Assembly: GCA_038831005.1 (NCBI GenBank)
Contig: JAWBKZ010000002.1
Location: 1 to 64,000, forward strand
Source of the DNA: Ignisphaera sp.
Lineage (GTDB): Archaea > Thermoproteota > Thermoprotei_A > Sulfolobales > Ignisphaeraceae
Length of the DNA stretch: 64,000 bases
Direction: 5' to 3'
This document shows, piece by piece, positions 50,836 to 59,800 of this stretch. Under the pieces are notes generated by a model that had not been told where the DNA came from, made no database searches, and saw nothing but the letters and a program-made list of their open reading frames with translations. The stretch's first letter is position 1; each line of letters starts with the position of its first letter. The position numbers were made by a program, and so were the translations under genes.

Positions 50836-51195
50836 TTGATTGGTGGTACTTTGTCATACCGAATACTAAATTACCGAGATATCCCGAACCCTATTGCTAA
50901 GAAGATTCTCGAAGAATATTTATCGAAACTGTATACAGTAGATGTTGTGGCAGAACCTGCTAGATCAGCACTAGAGTACCTACAGATAGTGTCTAAATGT
51001 GGTCCAGGTAAAGCTGAAGAATTGGTTGAGAAACTTCAGCTCATGAAGCTTAAGGATGTAACTATAGCGCTTATACTCAACATACGTCCTACTACATTAG
51101 ATGAGCTCAGAATGCTTTTAGCTTTTGAAACAGTAACTCCTGAGGAAACAGAACTAAATAAGATTCTCGATCTAGTTAAGGAATATTGTAGCTAA
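50836..51195 (+). CDS. rpoF: RNA polymerase subunit Rpo4 (RpoF)
   Basis: 119 residues, Rpb4 family: YRDIPNPIAKKILEEYLSKL, SALEYLQIVSKCGPGKAEELVEKL and LALILNIRPTTLDELRMLL...TPEETELNKILDLV (HRDC-like fold). It forms the stalk with Rpo7, which is not in the window. It lies 14 bp after rpl21e in the superoperon, the usual crenarchaeal neighbourhood. Confidence 0.95.
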   Translation: MIGGTLSYRILNYRDIPNPIAKKILEEYLSKLYTVDVVAEPARSALEYLQIVSKCGPGKAEELVEKLQLMKLKDVTIALILNIRPTTLDELRMLLAFETVTPEETELNKILDLVKEYCS

Positions 51196-51246
51196 TTTTC
51201 TATTCATAATCTTTACATACATGGATCTCTTCTTAGGGAATATAGT

Positions 51247-51903
51247 ATGAGATTCAAAGGGAAATTTAGAAGGTCTGGTATAGCTGACGAATATGCTATT
51301 GTATTAGACTACATGCCTATGGGCAATCCTTACGATAAACACACCTTTCATAGATCTACACCAGTAGCTCAAGGCATAGGCTCAAAGTATTTCACACTAG
51401 TTGAGATTGTTCCACCCAGAGGTAGAAACCTAGCAATAGGTGAGCGAATTCCCATATCTCTATATCCTAGAGGATACGAGATCAAAGTTTTTGATAGACT
51501 TGCTTATGAAGATCTTACCTCTGTCGCTCGTGCGAATTTAAACAAAGTTGTTCAAGATATAGTCCTGGAGAAAGAGAAGGTATTTGTCGAATTCTTCAAT
51601 ATTGCGGAGGCCATAAACATAAGGTTACATAGTCTGGAGCTTCTACCCGGTATAGGAAAGAAGACCCTTACATCAATTCTTGAGGAAAGAAGAAAGAAAA
51701 GTTTTGAGAATCTTGAAGACCTAAAGAAGCGGGTAAAGATAAGTGATCCAGCGAAAATTATTGTAGAGAGAATTATTCTAGAAATTCGACGTAGTGAAAA
51801 ATATTATCTATTTGTTGAACCTTTTCCTCCATTACCTGATCATGTCTTCCTGAACTATTTGCAACTACTATATGAAAGAGTAGACTATGTTGAACCATGG
51901 TAA
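51247..51903 (+). CDS. DUF655 protein with helix-hairpin-helix
   Basis: 218 residues. An OB-like N-terminal part (EYAIVLDYMPMGNP, GIGSKYFTLVEIVPP) and a C-terminal HhH HSLELLPGIGKKTLTSILEERRKKSFENLEDLKKRV. The family is conserved between rpoF and the rRNA dimethylase gene in archaea, suggesting an RNA-linked function; the biochemical role is unknown. Its stop lies inside the start of the next gene. Confidence 0.93.
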   Translation: MRFKGKFRRSGIADEYAIVLDYMPMGNPYDKHTFHRSTPVAQGIGSKYFTLVEIVPPRGRNLAIGERIPISLYPRGYEIKVFDRLAYEDLTSVARANLNKVVQDIVLEKEKVFVEFFNIAEAINIRLHSLELLPGIGKKTLTSILEERRKKSFENLEDLKKRVKISDPAKIIVERIILEIRRSEKYYLFVEPFPPLPDHVFLNYLQLLYERVDYVEPW

Positions 51904-52757
51904 TGGATCCTCTAAGTCTTTCAAAAAACGAGTTAATTAAATGGATTAAACATACTTTGAAATACTACGGCATCAAACTTAAGAAGAAACTTAGTCAAGT
52001 TATGCTTGTAGATCCTAAATCATATAGAAAGATCTTTGATACTGTTGCTAGTGTAAATGATGCACGAAACAATGTAGTTACAGAAATAGGTTCAGGATTC
52101 GGGACATTAACAGCATCTCTAGCAAGAGCATCAAATCTTTACATAATCGGTATAGAACTTGACAAAAGATTTGCTCCTATATTAAGGGAGGTGCAGGAGT
52201 CCTTTATTAATGTGGATATAGTTATTAGCGATGCGAGACTCCTTCTCCAGTCGATCAGATCTATAGACATGGTTGTTGGAAATCTTCCATACCATATAAC
52301 ATCAGATCTATTAACGGTAATAGGCAAAATCGATGTACGATACGCTTTAGTAACCGTTCAAAAAGATGTTGCTGATAGATTGATAGCTCAACCAGGTACG
52401 AAAAATTATGGCAAAATATCGCTATTTACCCAATACCTATTTGATGTAGAGTTGATAGAGATACTACCACCTAATCTATTTGTTCCACCACCAGAGGTTT
52501 TTTCAGCTATAGTTCTACTGAAACGTAAAAGAACGTACAAGGAGTACAGCTATGCAGAATCTTTAGTGAAGTGCTTGTTTAGTTTTAAAAGAAAGAATCT
52601 ATTGAAATCTTTAAAAAGGTGTCTGAAGAAGAACAATATATGTAGCACGGAATTGAGCGAGAAGATATGGAGGAAGAGAGTGTTTCAACTTGCGCCAGAG
52701 GATATAGATATATTGGCTACTTTATTGAAGAGAACATGTTTAGAGAAGAAAGAATAG
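51897..52757 (+). CDS. ksgA: rRNA small-subunit (adenine-N6,N6)-dimethyltransferase KsgA/Dim1
   Basis: 286 residues. SAM motif VVTEIGSGFGTLTASLA, acidic IIGIELDKRFAPIL, catalytic VGNLPYHITSDLL (NLPY), VPPPEVFSAIVLLKRK and the C-terminal helical domain. It dimethylates two adjacent adenines near the 3' end of 16S rRNA. Overlaps DUF655 by 7 bp. Confidence 0.96.
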   Translation: MVMDPLSLSKNELIKWIKHTLKYYGIKLKKKLSQVMLVDPKSYRKIFDTVASVNDARNNVVTEIGSGFGTLTASLARASNLYIIGIELDKRFAPILREVQESFINVDIVISDARLLLQSIRSIDMVVGNLPYHITSDLLTVIGKIDVRYALVTVQKDVADRLIAQPGTKNYGKISLFTQYLFDVELIEILPPNLFVPPPEVFSAIVLLKRKRTYKEYSYAESLVKCLFSFKRKNLLKSLKRCLKKNNICSTELSEKIWRKRVFQLAPEDIDILATLLKRTCLEKKE

Positions 52758-52771
52758 ACGAAGTAGTGTTA

Positions 52772-53365
52772 ATGGTTACAGAGAGAGTGTACAAACCTTC
52801 GCATGATAGTTATATTCTAGCTTCAACACTCTATGAAGTTCTAAACAACAATGAATTGCGTAGAAATCTGGTTCTCCTTGAAATTGGAAGTGGAACAGGA
52901 TATATATCGATACGTTTATGTATGTCTATATACAGCAATCCCACGAAATACGTAATAGCAATAGATATTGATCCCTATGCTATTTACAGTTCATGGCTTT
53001 CCACAAAAATCAATGGAATGGATATGTACATCGATGTAGTGCAATGTGATAGTGCTTCCTGTATACGTAGCAACTCTATCGATATAGTGTATTTCAATCC
53101 TCCCTATCTCCCGGTATGTGATGATATTCCTGAAGCTATTGCATGGAATGGAGGTAAGAATGGTACAGAAATATGGAGGGAATTCTTCAACAATTCTCTA
53201 AGAATGTGTAGAGATAGATGTCGAATAGTATTCCTATTTTCATCTCTTCAGAATCTAGAAGAAGTACTAGAACATATACAAATATGTGAATATATTGAGT
53301 TACATCAATGTCAAAGCTTTTTCTATGAAACTCTATGCAGTATGGTGGTAGAATGTCGTCAGTAA
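52772..53365 (+). CDS. HemK/Mtq2-type N5-glutamine methyltransferase
   Basis: About 197 residues from ATG 52772. VYKPSHDSYILASTL is the family's N-terminus, LLEIGSGTGYISIRLCMS motif I, IAIDIDPYAI motif II and IVYFNPPYLPV the NPPY catalytic motif. It probably methylates the Gln of the GGQ loop of aRF1 (with Trm112). Frames upstream of 52772 overlap ksgA and look unconserved. The last 13 bases overlap the trmJ start region. Confidence 0.87.
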   Translation: MVTERVYKPSHDSYILASTLYEVLNNNELRRNLVLLEIGSGTGYISIRLCMSIYSNPTKYVIAIDIDPYAIYSSWLSTKINGMDMYIDVVQCDSASCIRSNSIDIVYFNPPYLPVCDDIPEAIAWNGGKNGTEIWREFFNNSLRMCRDRCRIVFLFSSLQNLEEVLEHIQICEYIELHQCQSFFYETLCSMVVECRQ

Positions 53366-54123
53366 TAGTCAAGGTTGTTGTTGTTGGTATAGAGGGTGAA
53401 GCAAATCTAGGGTTTATTGCTAGACTATGCAGAAATTTTGATGTAGATGAACTTGCCCTAGTGAACCCCTTAATCAATCCTTGGTCAGAAGAGGTTCGAA
53501 GATATGCTGCAAATGGTGTTGTATTCATCGATAGCGGTAAAATGAAGATCTATAGCTCTCTAGATGATGCTCTTAGAGATGTTGGGTTAGCCGCATGTAC
53601 ATCGGCTGTTATCAATACGGATTCCAGTGATATTCTTAGAAAAGCAATAGAATTAGAGGACTTCATATCCACAGTCCCTAGCTACAGAAGTATAGCCATA
53701 GTATTTGGTAGAGAAAGTGTTGGTCTCACAAGAGAAGAGATATCGAAATGTCATCTCCTTGTTCATATAGCTGCAAACCCTGAGTATCCTGTTCTAAACC
53801 TTAGTCATGCCATTGGAATAGTTCTCTACAGATTATATAAGACATTAAATAAAACAAGCCTTCTTAACTATGTCGATAAAGTTGATGAAAGACAGTTAGA
53901 GATCTTAGAACGATACATAGATGAATTAGCTTATGCTACTGCAAGAGATGAAAGACACAGACAGTTATTTGCATTAACTTTCAAAAGACTTGTGAGAAAA
54001 TCTATTGCATCAAATCAAGAAGCAGGACTTTTAATAACATTTATAAGGAGGATCGCTAGAAAGCTTAAGTTAGAAGAAAACAACAACAGTACTGAACTTA
54101 ATGGTGTAAAGATATGCCCTTAA
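53353..54123 (+). CDS. trmJ: tRNA 2'-O-methyltransferase TrmJ (SPOUT)
   Basis: 256 residues from ATG 53353, preceded by [68 protein letters not shown] and [20 protein letters not shown] are the knot signatures; the C-terminal 90 residues form the TrmJ-specific extension. It methylates position 32 of tRNAs (C32 in archaea). Overlaps hemK and rpl10e genes by about 10 bp each. Confidence 0.93.
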   Translation: MSSVIVKVVVVGIEGEANLGFIARLCRNFDVDELALVNPLINPWSEEVRRYAANGVVFIDSGKMKIYSSLDDALRDVGLAACTSAVINTDSSDILRKAIELEDFISTVPSYRSIAIVFGRESVGLTREEISKCHLLVHIAANPEYPVLNLSHAIGIVLYRLYKTLNKTSLLNYVDKVDERQLEILERYIDELAYATARDERHRQLFALTFKRLVRKSIASNQEAGLLITFIRRIARKLKLEENNNSTELNGVKICP

Positions 54124-54623
54124 AGCCAGCCCGATGTTATACACATCAAGATAGACCTCCATACACAAGAAAGGAGTATATACATGGAATCCCTATGCCT
54201 AAGATAACGAAATTCGTTATGGGTAATACTAAAATAGATGCAGAAGTTAAAGGCGTTCTCATATCACTTGAAAGAGGCTTTATAAGGCATAACGCTCTAG
54301 AGGCAGCTAGAGTCATGACCCACAAGTACCTAAGCACAAACGTTGGAGATACAAACTATATGCTTGTGATAAAAATATATCCACACCAGGTACTTAGAGA
54401 ACACAAAATGATGGCTTTTGCAGGAGCAGACCGTTTACAAGAAGGTATGAGGAGAGCATTTGGCAAACCCATCGGTACTGCGGCTTATGTAGAACCTGAA
54501 ACTGTAGTTATAGAGATCTATGGGCTTAAACAACATGTAGAACACATTAAAGAAGCTTTAAGAAGAGCTTCAACAAAACTTCCGGTAAAATGCCACATAG
54601 ATATAGTGTACCTAAAGAAGTAG
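54114..54623 (+). CDS. rpl10e: Ribosomal protein L10e/L16 (uL16)
   Basis: 169 residues. [35 protein letters not shown] is the archaeal uL16 start; [31 protein letters not shown] follows. It contacts the A-site tRNA elbow. It overlaps trmJ by 10 bp and precedes dph2 by 5 bp. Confidence 0.97.
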   Translation: MPLKPARCYTHQDRPPYTRKEYIHGIPMPKITKFVMGNTKIDAEVKGVLISLERGFIRHNALEAARVMTHKYLSTNVGDTNYMLVIKIYPHQVLREHKMMAFAGADRLQEGMRRAFGKPIGTAAYVEPETVVIEIYGLKQHVEHIKEALRRASTKLPVKCHIDIVYLKK

Positions 54624-54628
54624 GAATC

Positions 54629-55600
54629 ATGGATTTCTGCAAAGATTTTGACTTCGATATAGATAGAGTAGTGAAAGTAGTAAAAGAAAATAAAGTCCAA
54701 AGGATACTTATCCAGCTTCCTGAAGGATTTTATAGATGTTATAACTATATAGCAAAAAGTATAAGAGATCTAGCTGGAGAGATAGATATTATACTTTCGT
54801 TAAATCCTAGTCATGGTCCATGTCTTGTAGATGAATATACAGCAAGAGAGGTAGGTGCAGAGCTTATACTACATTTCGGTCACACAGAATACCCTTTATA
54901 TAGACCCTCTATCAATACATTATTTGTTCCTGTAGAATATGTATCTGCTGATTTCGAGAAAATAGGGAAAATGATTAAGGATATATGTTCTAAAAACAAA
55001 AAGATCTGTATAACAACAACAGCTCAACATACATCCTTAGCGAGAAAACTAAATCATAAAGATTGTGATATTATATTCAAAGGCATTTCTCTAGGATGTA
55101 TGTCCACCAATGTTAGCGGTTGCGCCAACCTTGTAGTTATTGCTGGAGGAATGTTTAATTGCATTTCTCAATACCTAATGGTAAGGTCCAGAGATCCAAC
55201 AATCGATGTAATGTGTGTAGATCCCTATACATACAGATTGTGGTCGCCGGTTAAAGAAGTGGATAGAATTATGAGGATCAGACTTTGGAAAACAGCAAAA
55301 GCTTCAGAAGGTAGGAGGTGGCTTATTGTTACAGGCTTCTATGGACAATCTAGAGAAGATCTTGTTGATGCTCTGTTGGAGAGGTTGAGGAATAAAGGTC
55401 TATACGTAGATGTAGCGAAAGTATTAAAATTGGATAGAAATGTTATCACTAACATAGGGAGCAATTATGATGTTATAGTCGTTGCTTCATGTCCTTATCT
55501 AGCGTTTGATTTTTATGACGTAGATGTACCTGTTATAACTCCAGGTGAGGCTTTAATGGTTATCGATGACATGAAGGATAGGTATGTATATCCATGGTGA
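54629..55600 (+). CDS. dph2: Diphthamide biosynthesis enzyme Dph2
   Basis: 323 residues from ATG 54629, which follows TAGGA; an upstream start inside rpl10e is less likely. Three cysteines for a [4Fe-4S] cluster are in NPSHGPCLVDE, ISLGCMSTNVSG and VVASCPYLAFDFY. This noncanonical radical SAM enzyme transfers the aminocarboxypropyl group of SAM to the EF2 histidine, the first step of diphthamide. The last 7 bases overlap the next gene. Confidence 0.94.
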   Translation: MDFCKDFDFDIDRVVKVVKENKVQRILIQLPEGFYRCYNYIAKSIRDLAGEIDIILSLNPSHGPCLVDEYTAREVGAELILHFGHTEYPLYRPSINTLFVPVEYVSADFEKIGKMIKDICSKNKKICITTTAQHTSLARKLNHKDCDIIFKGISLGCMSTNVSGCANLVVIAGGMFNCISQYLMVRSRDPTIDVMCVDPYTYRLWSPVKEVDRIMRIRLWKTAKASEGRRWLIVTGFYGQSREDLVDALLERLRNKGLYVDVAKVLKLDRNVITNIGSNYDVIVVASCPYLAFDFYDVDVPVITPGEALMVIDDMKDRYVYPW

Positions 55601-56229
55601 GAAGCAGGAAAGAGCTAGAGATCCTGCTTAGTAAAGTACCATACTTAATATCGCCATCTATAGCTCTTGAGCAGTATCTATGTGATAGTTCTGTAGCTTC
55701 AGAACTTCTCTGGATGGCTCATATGTATGAAGGTATAGTGGGTAAATCTGTTGTTGATTTAGGTTGTGGTACAGGTAGGCTTAGTTATGGGGCGCTGCTT
55801 CTTGGTGCTAAGGATGTTATATGTGTAGATATAGATGTTAAGGCGTTAAATGTAGCTAAGGTTTTTCTCGTAAGTGAGGGTTTTAACAATATTCATTTTG
55901 TTAATGCTGATGTGAATTTCCTCGATATTAAGAACATAGATACCGTTGTTATGAACCCCCCATTTGGTGTATATAAAAAAGGACTAGATATAGTTTTTCT
56001 CAAAAAAGCTCTAGAGTTTAAGCCTAAAGCTGTATACACTATACATAAATATAACCCCGAATCTCATATACTCATCTACAGAACTGTGCAAAATGAAGGA
56101 TACACAATTAGGAATATGTTAGTGAGGTTCATGTCCATAGGAGCTGTATACCCGAAACATAGAAAACGCATCCACAGGTTTAAGGTATCTATGTACGCTA
56201 TATCGAGATATAGAGGAATATATGTATGA
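55594..56229 (+). CDS. METTL5-like RNA N6-adenine methyltransferase
   Basis: 211 residues. LEQYLCDSSVASELLWMAH and VVDLGCGTGRLSYGALLLGAKDVICVDIDVKALNVAK form the SAM site; VVMNPPFGVYKKGLDIVFLKKAL carries the catalytic NPPF. C-terminal RKRIHRFKVSMYAISRY is basic. Eukaryotic METTL5 methylates 18S rRNA; the archaeal target is inferred to be rRNA. Overlaps dph2 by 7 bp and csl4 by 4 bp. Confidence 0.9.
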   Translation: MVRSRKELEILLSKVPYLISPSIALEQYLCDSSVASELLWMAHMYEGIVGKSVVDLGCGTGRLSYGALLLGAKDVICVDIDVKALNVAKVFLVSEGFNNIHFVNADVNFLDIKNIDTVVMNPPFGVYKKGLDIVFLKKALEFKPKAVYTIHKYNPESHILIYRTVQNEGYTIRNMLVRFMSIGAVYPKHRKRIHRFKVSMYAISRYRGIYV

Positions 56230-56801
56230 GCAAAAGGATTGCTTTACCTGGCGAACCTCTGTGTAAAGAAGAGGAGTATTTAGCTCATAAGGGTGTGTAT
56301 GTAGATGAAAATGGAATCGTTAGAGCATCTATGGTAGGCGAACCTGTTTACGATAATGCGAACAGACGTGTGCAAATAAAGCCAATTAAAGAATTGAAAA
56401 TACCTAAGACTGGTGAAACTGTCATAGGGTATGTAGATGCTATGAGAGACGATATGGCTTTCATTAAGATAATTGGTTACGATATAGCTAAACCATTCAA
56501 ACACAGTTTCACGGGAGTACTCCATATATCTCAAGTAACAGATGCTAAAGGTGACAGTCTTTACAACTACGTAAGACCAGGAGATTTGATAAGGGTCAAG
56601 GTTCTAAACAGCTATATACCTATACTCGTTACCGCTAAAGAACCCAGACTAGGGGTCATTCTGGCCTTCTGCTCTAGGTGTGGTAACGAGCTCTACAAGG
56701 ATGGAGATAAACTTAAATGTAGTGTATGTGGTAATACCGAGATTAGAAAAATATCTCTAGACTACATGAAGGTCAAAGGTAAGAGAAATGCCAAAGCCTA
56801 G
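56226..56801 (+). CDS. csl4: Exosome subunit Csl4
   Basis: 191 residues. N-terminal barrel (LPGEPLCKEEEYLAHKGVYVDENG), S1 domain (GETVIGYVDAMRDDMAFIKI...GVLHISQV...VRPGDLIRVKVL) and a C-terminal zinc ribbon CSRCGNELYKDGDKLKCSVCGN. It caps the archaeal exosome and recruits DnaG. The stop overlaps the next gene by 14 bp. Confidence 0.96.
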   Translation: MSKRIALPGEPLCKEEEYLAHKGVYVDENGIVRASMVGEPVYDNANRRVQIKPIKELKIPKTGETVIGYVDAMRDDMAFIKIIGYDIAKPFKHSFTGVLHISQVTDAKGDSLYNYVRPGDLIRVKVLNSYIPILVTAKEPRLGVILAFCSRCGNELYKDGDKLKCSVCGNTEIRKISLDYMKVKGKRNAKA

Positions 56802-57414
56802 TGGTAGCTATATAGAGAGATCCTTCTCCTATAGCTGTAATAACGTATCAAAATGTCTTGAAATTCTTGAGAAAATAGATGAAGAGTTATCTCTAGAAGC
56901 TGATCTGCAAATCGAGATGAGATCTAATAAACTAATCATTAAGGTGATAGGATTGGAGCCTAATGTTATATCAGCTATTACAAAAATCAGAGACTTTCTA
57001 TCGATGTATGGATCTCCTAAACACGATCCTAAAAGAGGTATTTCTTCAGAAATTATAGTTAGATACACAAAGAGAATGATACCTCTTGATGTTCTTGCCT
57101 ACGTACTTAAGAAAGAATTCGATATTGATGCAGAAGTAAATGGTTCACTAATATACGCTGATACAGATCTAGATACCGTAATAACTGTAGCAAAAAAGGT
57201 TGCTGAAGTTCAGCAGAAAATTGAGTCTATGCCATACTCGAGTAGTCTAAAGAAGTTGCTTATAGCTGCTGTAGCTATATATAATACTAGCCATGTAGAA
57301 ATCATTGAAGCTCTTCAGAGCCTTGGTTACCTAAATGAGAAAAACGAATTGACAATACCCTGGCTTCAAGCATTAGAAGAACTTGATGATATTTTTAACA
57401 AAAATGATGTGTAG
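56788..57414 (+). CDS. DUF2067 protein
   Basis: 208 residues. RSFSYSCNNVSKCLEILEKIDEELSLEADLQIEMRSNKLIIKVIG and KRMIPLDVLAYVLKKEFDIDAEVNGSLIYADTDLDTVITVAKKVAE match the archaeal DUF2067 family found near exosome and RNA polymerase genes. Function is unknown; location implies RNA metabolism. It overlaps csl4. Confidence 0.85.
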   Translation: MPKPSGSYIERSFSYSCNNVSKCLEILEKIDEELSLEADLQIEMRSNKLIIKVIGLEPNVISAITKIRDFLSMYGSPKHDPKRGISSEIIVRYTKRMIPLDVLAYVLKKEFDIDAEVNGSLIYADTDLDTVITVAKKVAEVQQKIESMPYSSSLKKLLIAAVAIYNTSHVEIIEALQSLGYLNEKNELTIPWLQALEELDDIFNKNDV

Positions 57415-57468
57415 CATAAGAATTTATAGATCAAAATATATTGAAGCAATAGTGTAGTGTGTAGCGCT

Positions 57469-57795
57469 ATGGCTGTGAACTTCATATTGAAGAAGTATAC
57501 AGAAAGAGAGATAAGGATAGTTATACAAGATCAGGATAAATATACATTACCAAATCTGTTAACAAAGCTTGCCTTAAGGAAGCCTGGGGTAACATTTGCA
57601 GGATATATAATAGAGCATCCAATGGTGTCTTACCCAGAAGTAGTTATAGTGACAGATGGTACAAAGAATCCTATGGAGATCCTAGAAGAGGTTATAGCAG
57701 AAGCAAAAGCAATAGCAATCAAATTCTTAGAAACACTAGATATGGTTCTTAAGAATGCAGCTAAAGAAAGAAACACGAATATTGCTCATCAATGA
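57469..57795 (+). CDS. rpoL: RNA polymerase subunit Rpo11 (RpoL)
   Basis: 108 residues from ATG 57469 (a GTG 12 bases earlier is less likely). NFILKKYTEREIRIVIQDQDKYTLPNLLTKLALRKPGVTFAGYIIEHPMVSYPEVVIVTDG is the Rpb11/AC19 fold that pairs with Rpo3. A TATA-like element would be near 57430-57445, so it may have its own promoter. Confidence 0.95.
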   Translation: MAVNFILKKYTEREIRIVIQDQDKYTLPNLLTKLALRKPGVTFAGYIIEHPMVSYPEVVIVTDGTKNPMEILEEVIAEAKAIAIKFLETLDMVLKNAAKERNTNIAHQ

Positions 57796-58090
57796 AGTAG
57801 AAGGTCGTATTGTAGCCACAGTATTGAGGGGAAGAGCTAGAATAGAAAACATTATACCTATTGAAAGCTGTGACAAACTAGTAGAATTCCTGGAATCGAG
57901 GAAAGGAATAGCTGCAGAAATAAACTATGTACTAGATAATAATGTTTGCAGGAGTATGAGTCAGAAGTCAATTAGCTTATCAGAAATAAAGGATAGAGAG
58001 TTAGTAGAAGCAGTAAAAGAAGTTGAAGAAATTATTAAGAAGGCTAAGATGAGAATGATCCAAATTAAATCACGGATGACTAAAATCTAA
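57755..58090 (+). CDS. Hypothetical protein after rpoL
   Basis: Up to 111 residues, overlapping rpoL by 41 bp if ATG 57755 is used; TTG 57782 is a shorter alternative. The N-terminal half is strand-rich (VEGRIVATVLRGRARIENII); the C-terminal 45 residues are a charged helix (LVEAVKEVEEIIKKAKMRMI). No family recognised. Same strand and tight linkage suggest the end of the superoperon. Confidence 0.7.
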   Translation: MQLKKETRILLINEVEGRIVATVLRGRARIENIIPIESCDKLVEFLESRKGIAAEINYVLDNNVCRSMSQKSISLSEIKDRELVEAVKEVEEIIKKAKMRMIQIKSRMTKI

Positions 58091-58304
58091 CAATGTGGTT
58101 TACATGTTTATGGACTTAGTAGATTACAAATAAGTGATGCTATAGAGAATGCGATTTCCTATACACACAATATCGATTCTTATAGTGGCTGATGACACCA
58201 GTATAATATACATTAGTATTGGTCTTCGATTCGAGGTAAACTTATATACTGTAAACACGGTACACAATATCGTGCTACAGACTTTACATGAAGATCTCTA
58301 CATG

Positions 58305-58360
58305 AAGATGATGGCAGGTTTTAAGTACTGACATATGATGATAAACCCACGCTATGATCT
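58305..58360 (+). ncRNA. C/D-box-like element, weak
   Basis: C-like ATGATGG (58308-58314), 13-nt guide, D' CTGA (58328-58331), 3-nt spacer, C' ATGATGA (58335-58341), a 12-nt stretch TAAACCCACGCT, then ATGA (58354-58357) where D should be CTGA. The spacing is right but the terminal D box deviates and there is only a poor TATA (about 58281-58289). It runs into the 3' end of gatB. I list it as a candidate only. Confidence 0.3.
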
Positions 58361-59794
58361 ATACCTATCCAAGAACTTCTTTACTATTTCTACAGTTTTA
58401 ACTGGATCTGCACGTCCTTTAGTTTTCTTCATCACCAGACCAACAATGTAATTTACTGCTCTAGGATTCTCTAATGCATCTTTTACTGCTCTAGGATTCT
58501 CATTCATAACCTCTATAACTGTTCTCTCTAGTGTAGCCTCATCTTCTATTTTTACATATCCTTCACGAATTAAGGTATCAACATCTAGTCCTTCTTTTAT
58601 AATCATGGGCAGCAATTCTTTGAGCATTTTTATCGATATAACTCCTTGATCTAGATATTGAAGGAGTTTAACAACATGCGTTGGCGCTATCTTCAATGAT
58701 TTTACATCTATGTTGTATTCTTTTATCCATCGCAAAAAGTCTGTTATAAGTAGATCTGAAAGTTTCTTGTAGTTTGTATACATCTTGGCACAACTTTCGA
58801 AGAAGTCTGCAAGCCATTTTGATAGTACTAGAATTGATGCTCTATATTCATCTAGTTCGTATTGTTTCATGAATCTCTCTATTCTTGCATCTGGAAGTTC
58901 TGGCATATCTTTAGCCACAGACTCTATAAAGCTCTCAGTTATATGCATAGGCGGTAGATCTGGATCTGGAAAATATCTATAGTCTTCTTCAAATTCTTTA
59001 GATCTTAAAGGTACTGTAACTCCTCTATCGCCATCCCAATGTCTTGTCTCTCTCTTTATATCTCCACCTTGTTCCACTATCCTCTTCTGTCTTATTATTT
59101 CATATGATAGTGCCTTCTCAACTTCTTTTATTGAGCCTATGTTCTTTACCTCAACTCTACTTCCACCAGCTATAGAGATATTCGCATCAACTCTAAAAGC
59201 TCCCTCGAAGGAGGTATCTGTAGCTCCTAGATATTCGAGAATTGCGATAAGTTTTTCAAGAAAAGCTCTAGCCTCTTTAGGGCTCTCTATATCAGGTTCG
59301 GTAACGATCTCTAGTAGAGCAATACCAGATCTATTATAATCCACGAGGCTGTAGGGACTAGTATCTATGCTACCTATGTAGTGTATTTTGCCTGGATCTT
59401 CCTCAATATTTATCCTTCTTATCCTCACAATCTTTGACTTATTATTACTATAGATCTTTATATAACCATTCCTAGCTATTGGTGTAAGCCCTATACCATC
59501 GTACTGACTTATCTGGTAATTCTTAGGTAGATCTGGATAGAAGTAGTGCTTCCTTACAAAAACGAGTTTACCACTTATTTCACAATTAAGTGCTAGAGCT
59601 ACAGCTATAGCATACCCTATGGCTTTCTTGTTTACAGTAGGTAATGTTCCTGGAAGACCTAGACATACTGGACATACATATGTGTTGGGCTTACCACCTC
59701 TATAATCAGTAGGTGTTGAACAGAAAAGCTTACTCTTAAGTGATGTTAGCTGCACATGTATTTCGAGACCTATCTTTACCGATAGTGAAGACAT
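58352..59794 (-). CDS. gatB: Aspartyl/glutamyl-tRNA amidotransferase subunit B
   Basis: 480 residues. GLEIHVQLTSLKSKLFCSTPTDY, YPDLPKNYQISQYD, EDPGKIHY and VDYNRSGIALLEIVTEPDI form the kinase/transamidase cradle; the C-terminal half has the helical and YqeY-type tail domains. With GatA and GatC it converts misacylated Asp-tRNA(Asn) to Asn-tRNA; archaea generally use GatDE for Gln. Starts 6 bp after gatA. Confidence 0.97.
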   Translation of the reverse strand: MSSLSVKIGLEIHVQLTSLKSKLFCSTPTDYRGGKPNTYVCPVCLGLPGTLPTVNKKAIGYAIAVALALNCEISGKLVFVRKHYFYPDLPKNYQISQYDGIGLTPIARNGYIKIYSNNKSKIVRIRRINIEEDPGKIHYIGSIDTSPYSLVDYNRSGIALLEIVTEPDIESPKEARAFLEKLIAILEYLGATDTSFEGAFRVDANISIAGGSRVEVKNIGSIKEVEKALSYEIIRQKRIVEQGGDIKRETRHWDGDRGVTVPLRSKEFEEDYRYFPDPDLPPMHITESFIESVAKDMPELPDARIERFMKQYELDEYRASILVLSKWLADFFESCAKMYTNYKKLSDLLITDFLRWIKEYNIDVKSLKIAPTHVVKLLQYLDQGVISIKMLKELLPMIIKEGLDVDTLIREGYVKIEDEATLERTVIEVMNENPRAVKDALENPRAVNYIVGLVMKKTKGRADPVKTVEIVKKFLDRYRS

Positions 59795-59800
59795 GTTGTA

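Noticed and set aside
58149-58331. A 60-codon frame on the plus strand between the rpoL cluster and gatB
   Set aside because: No ribosome-binding site, no recognisable composition, and it overlaps a possible small RNA; looks like chance.
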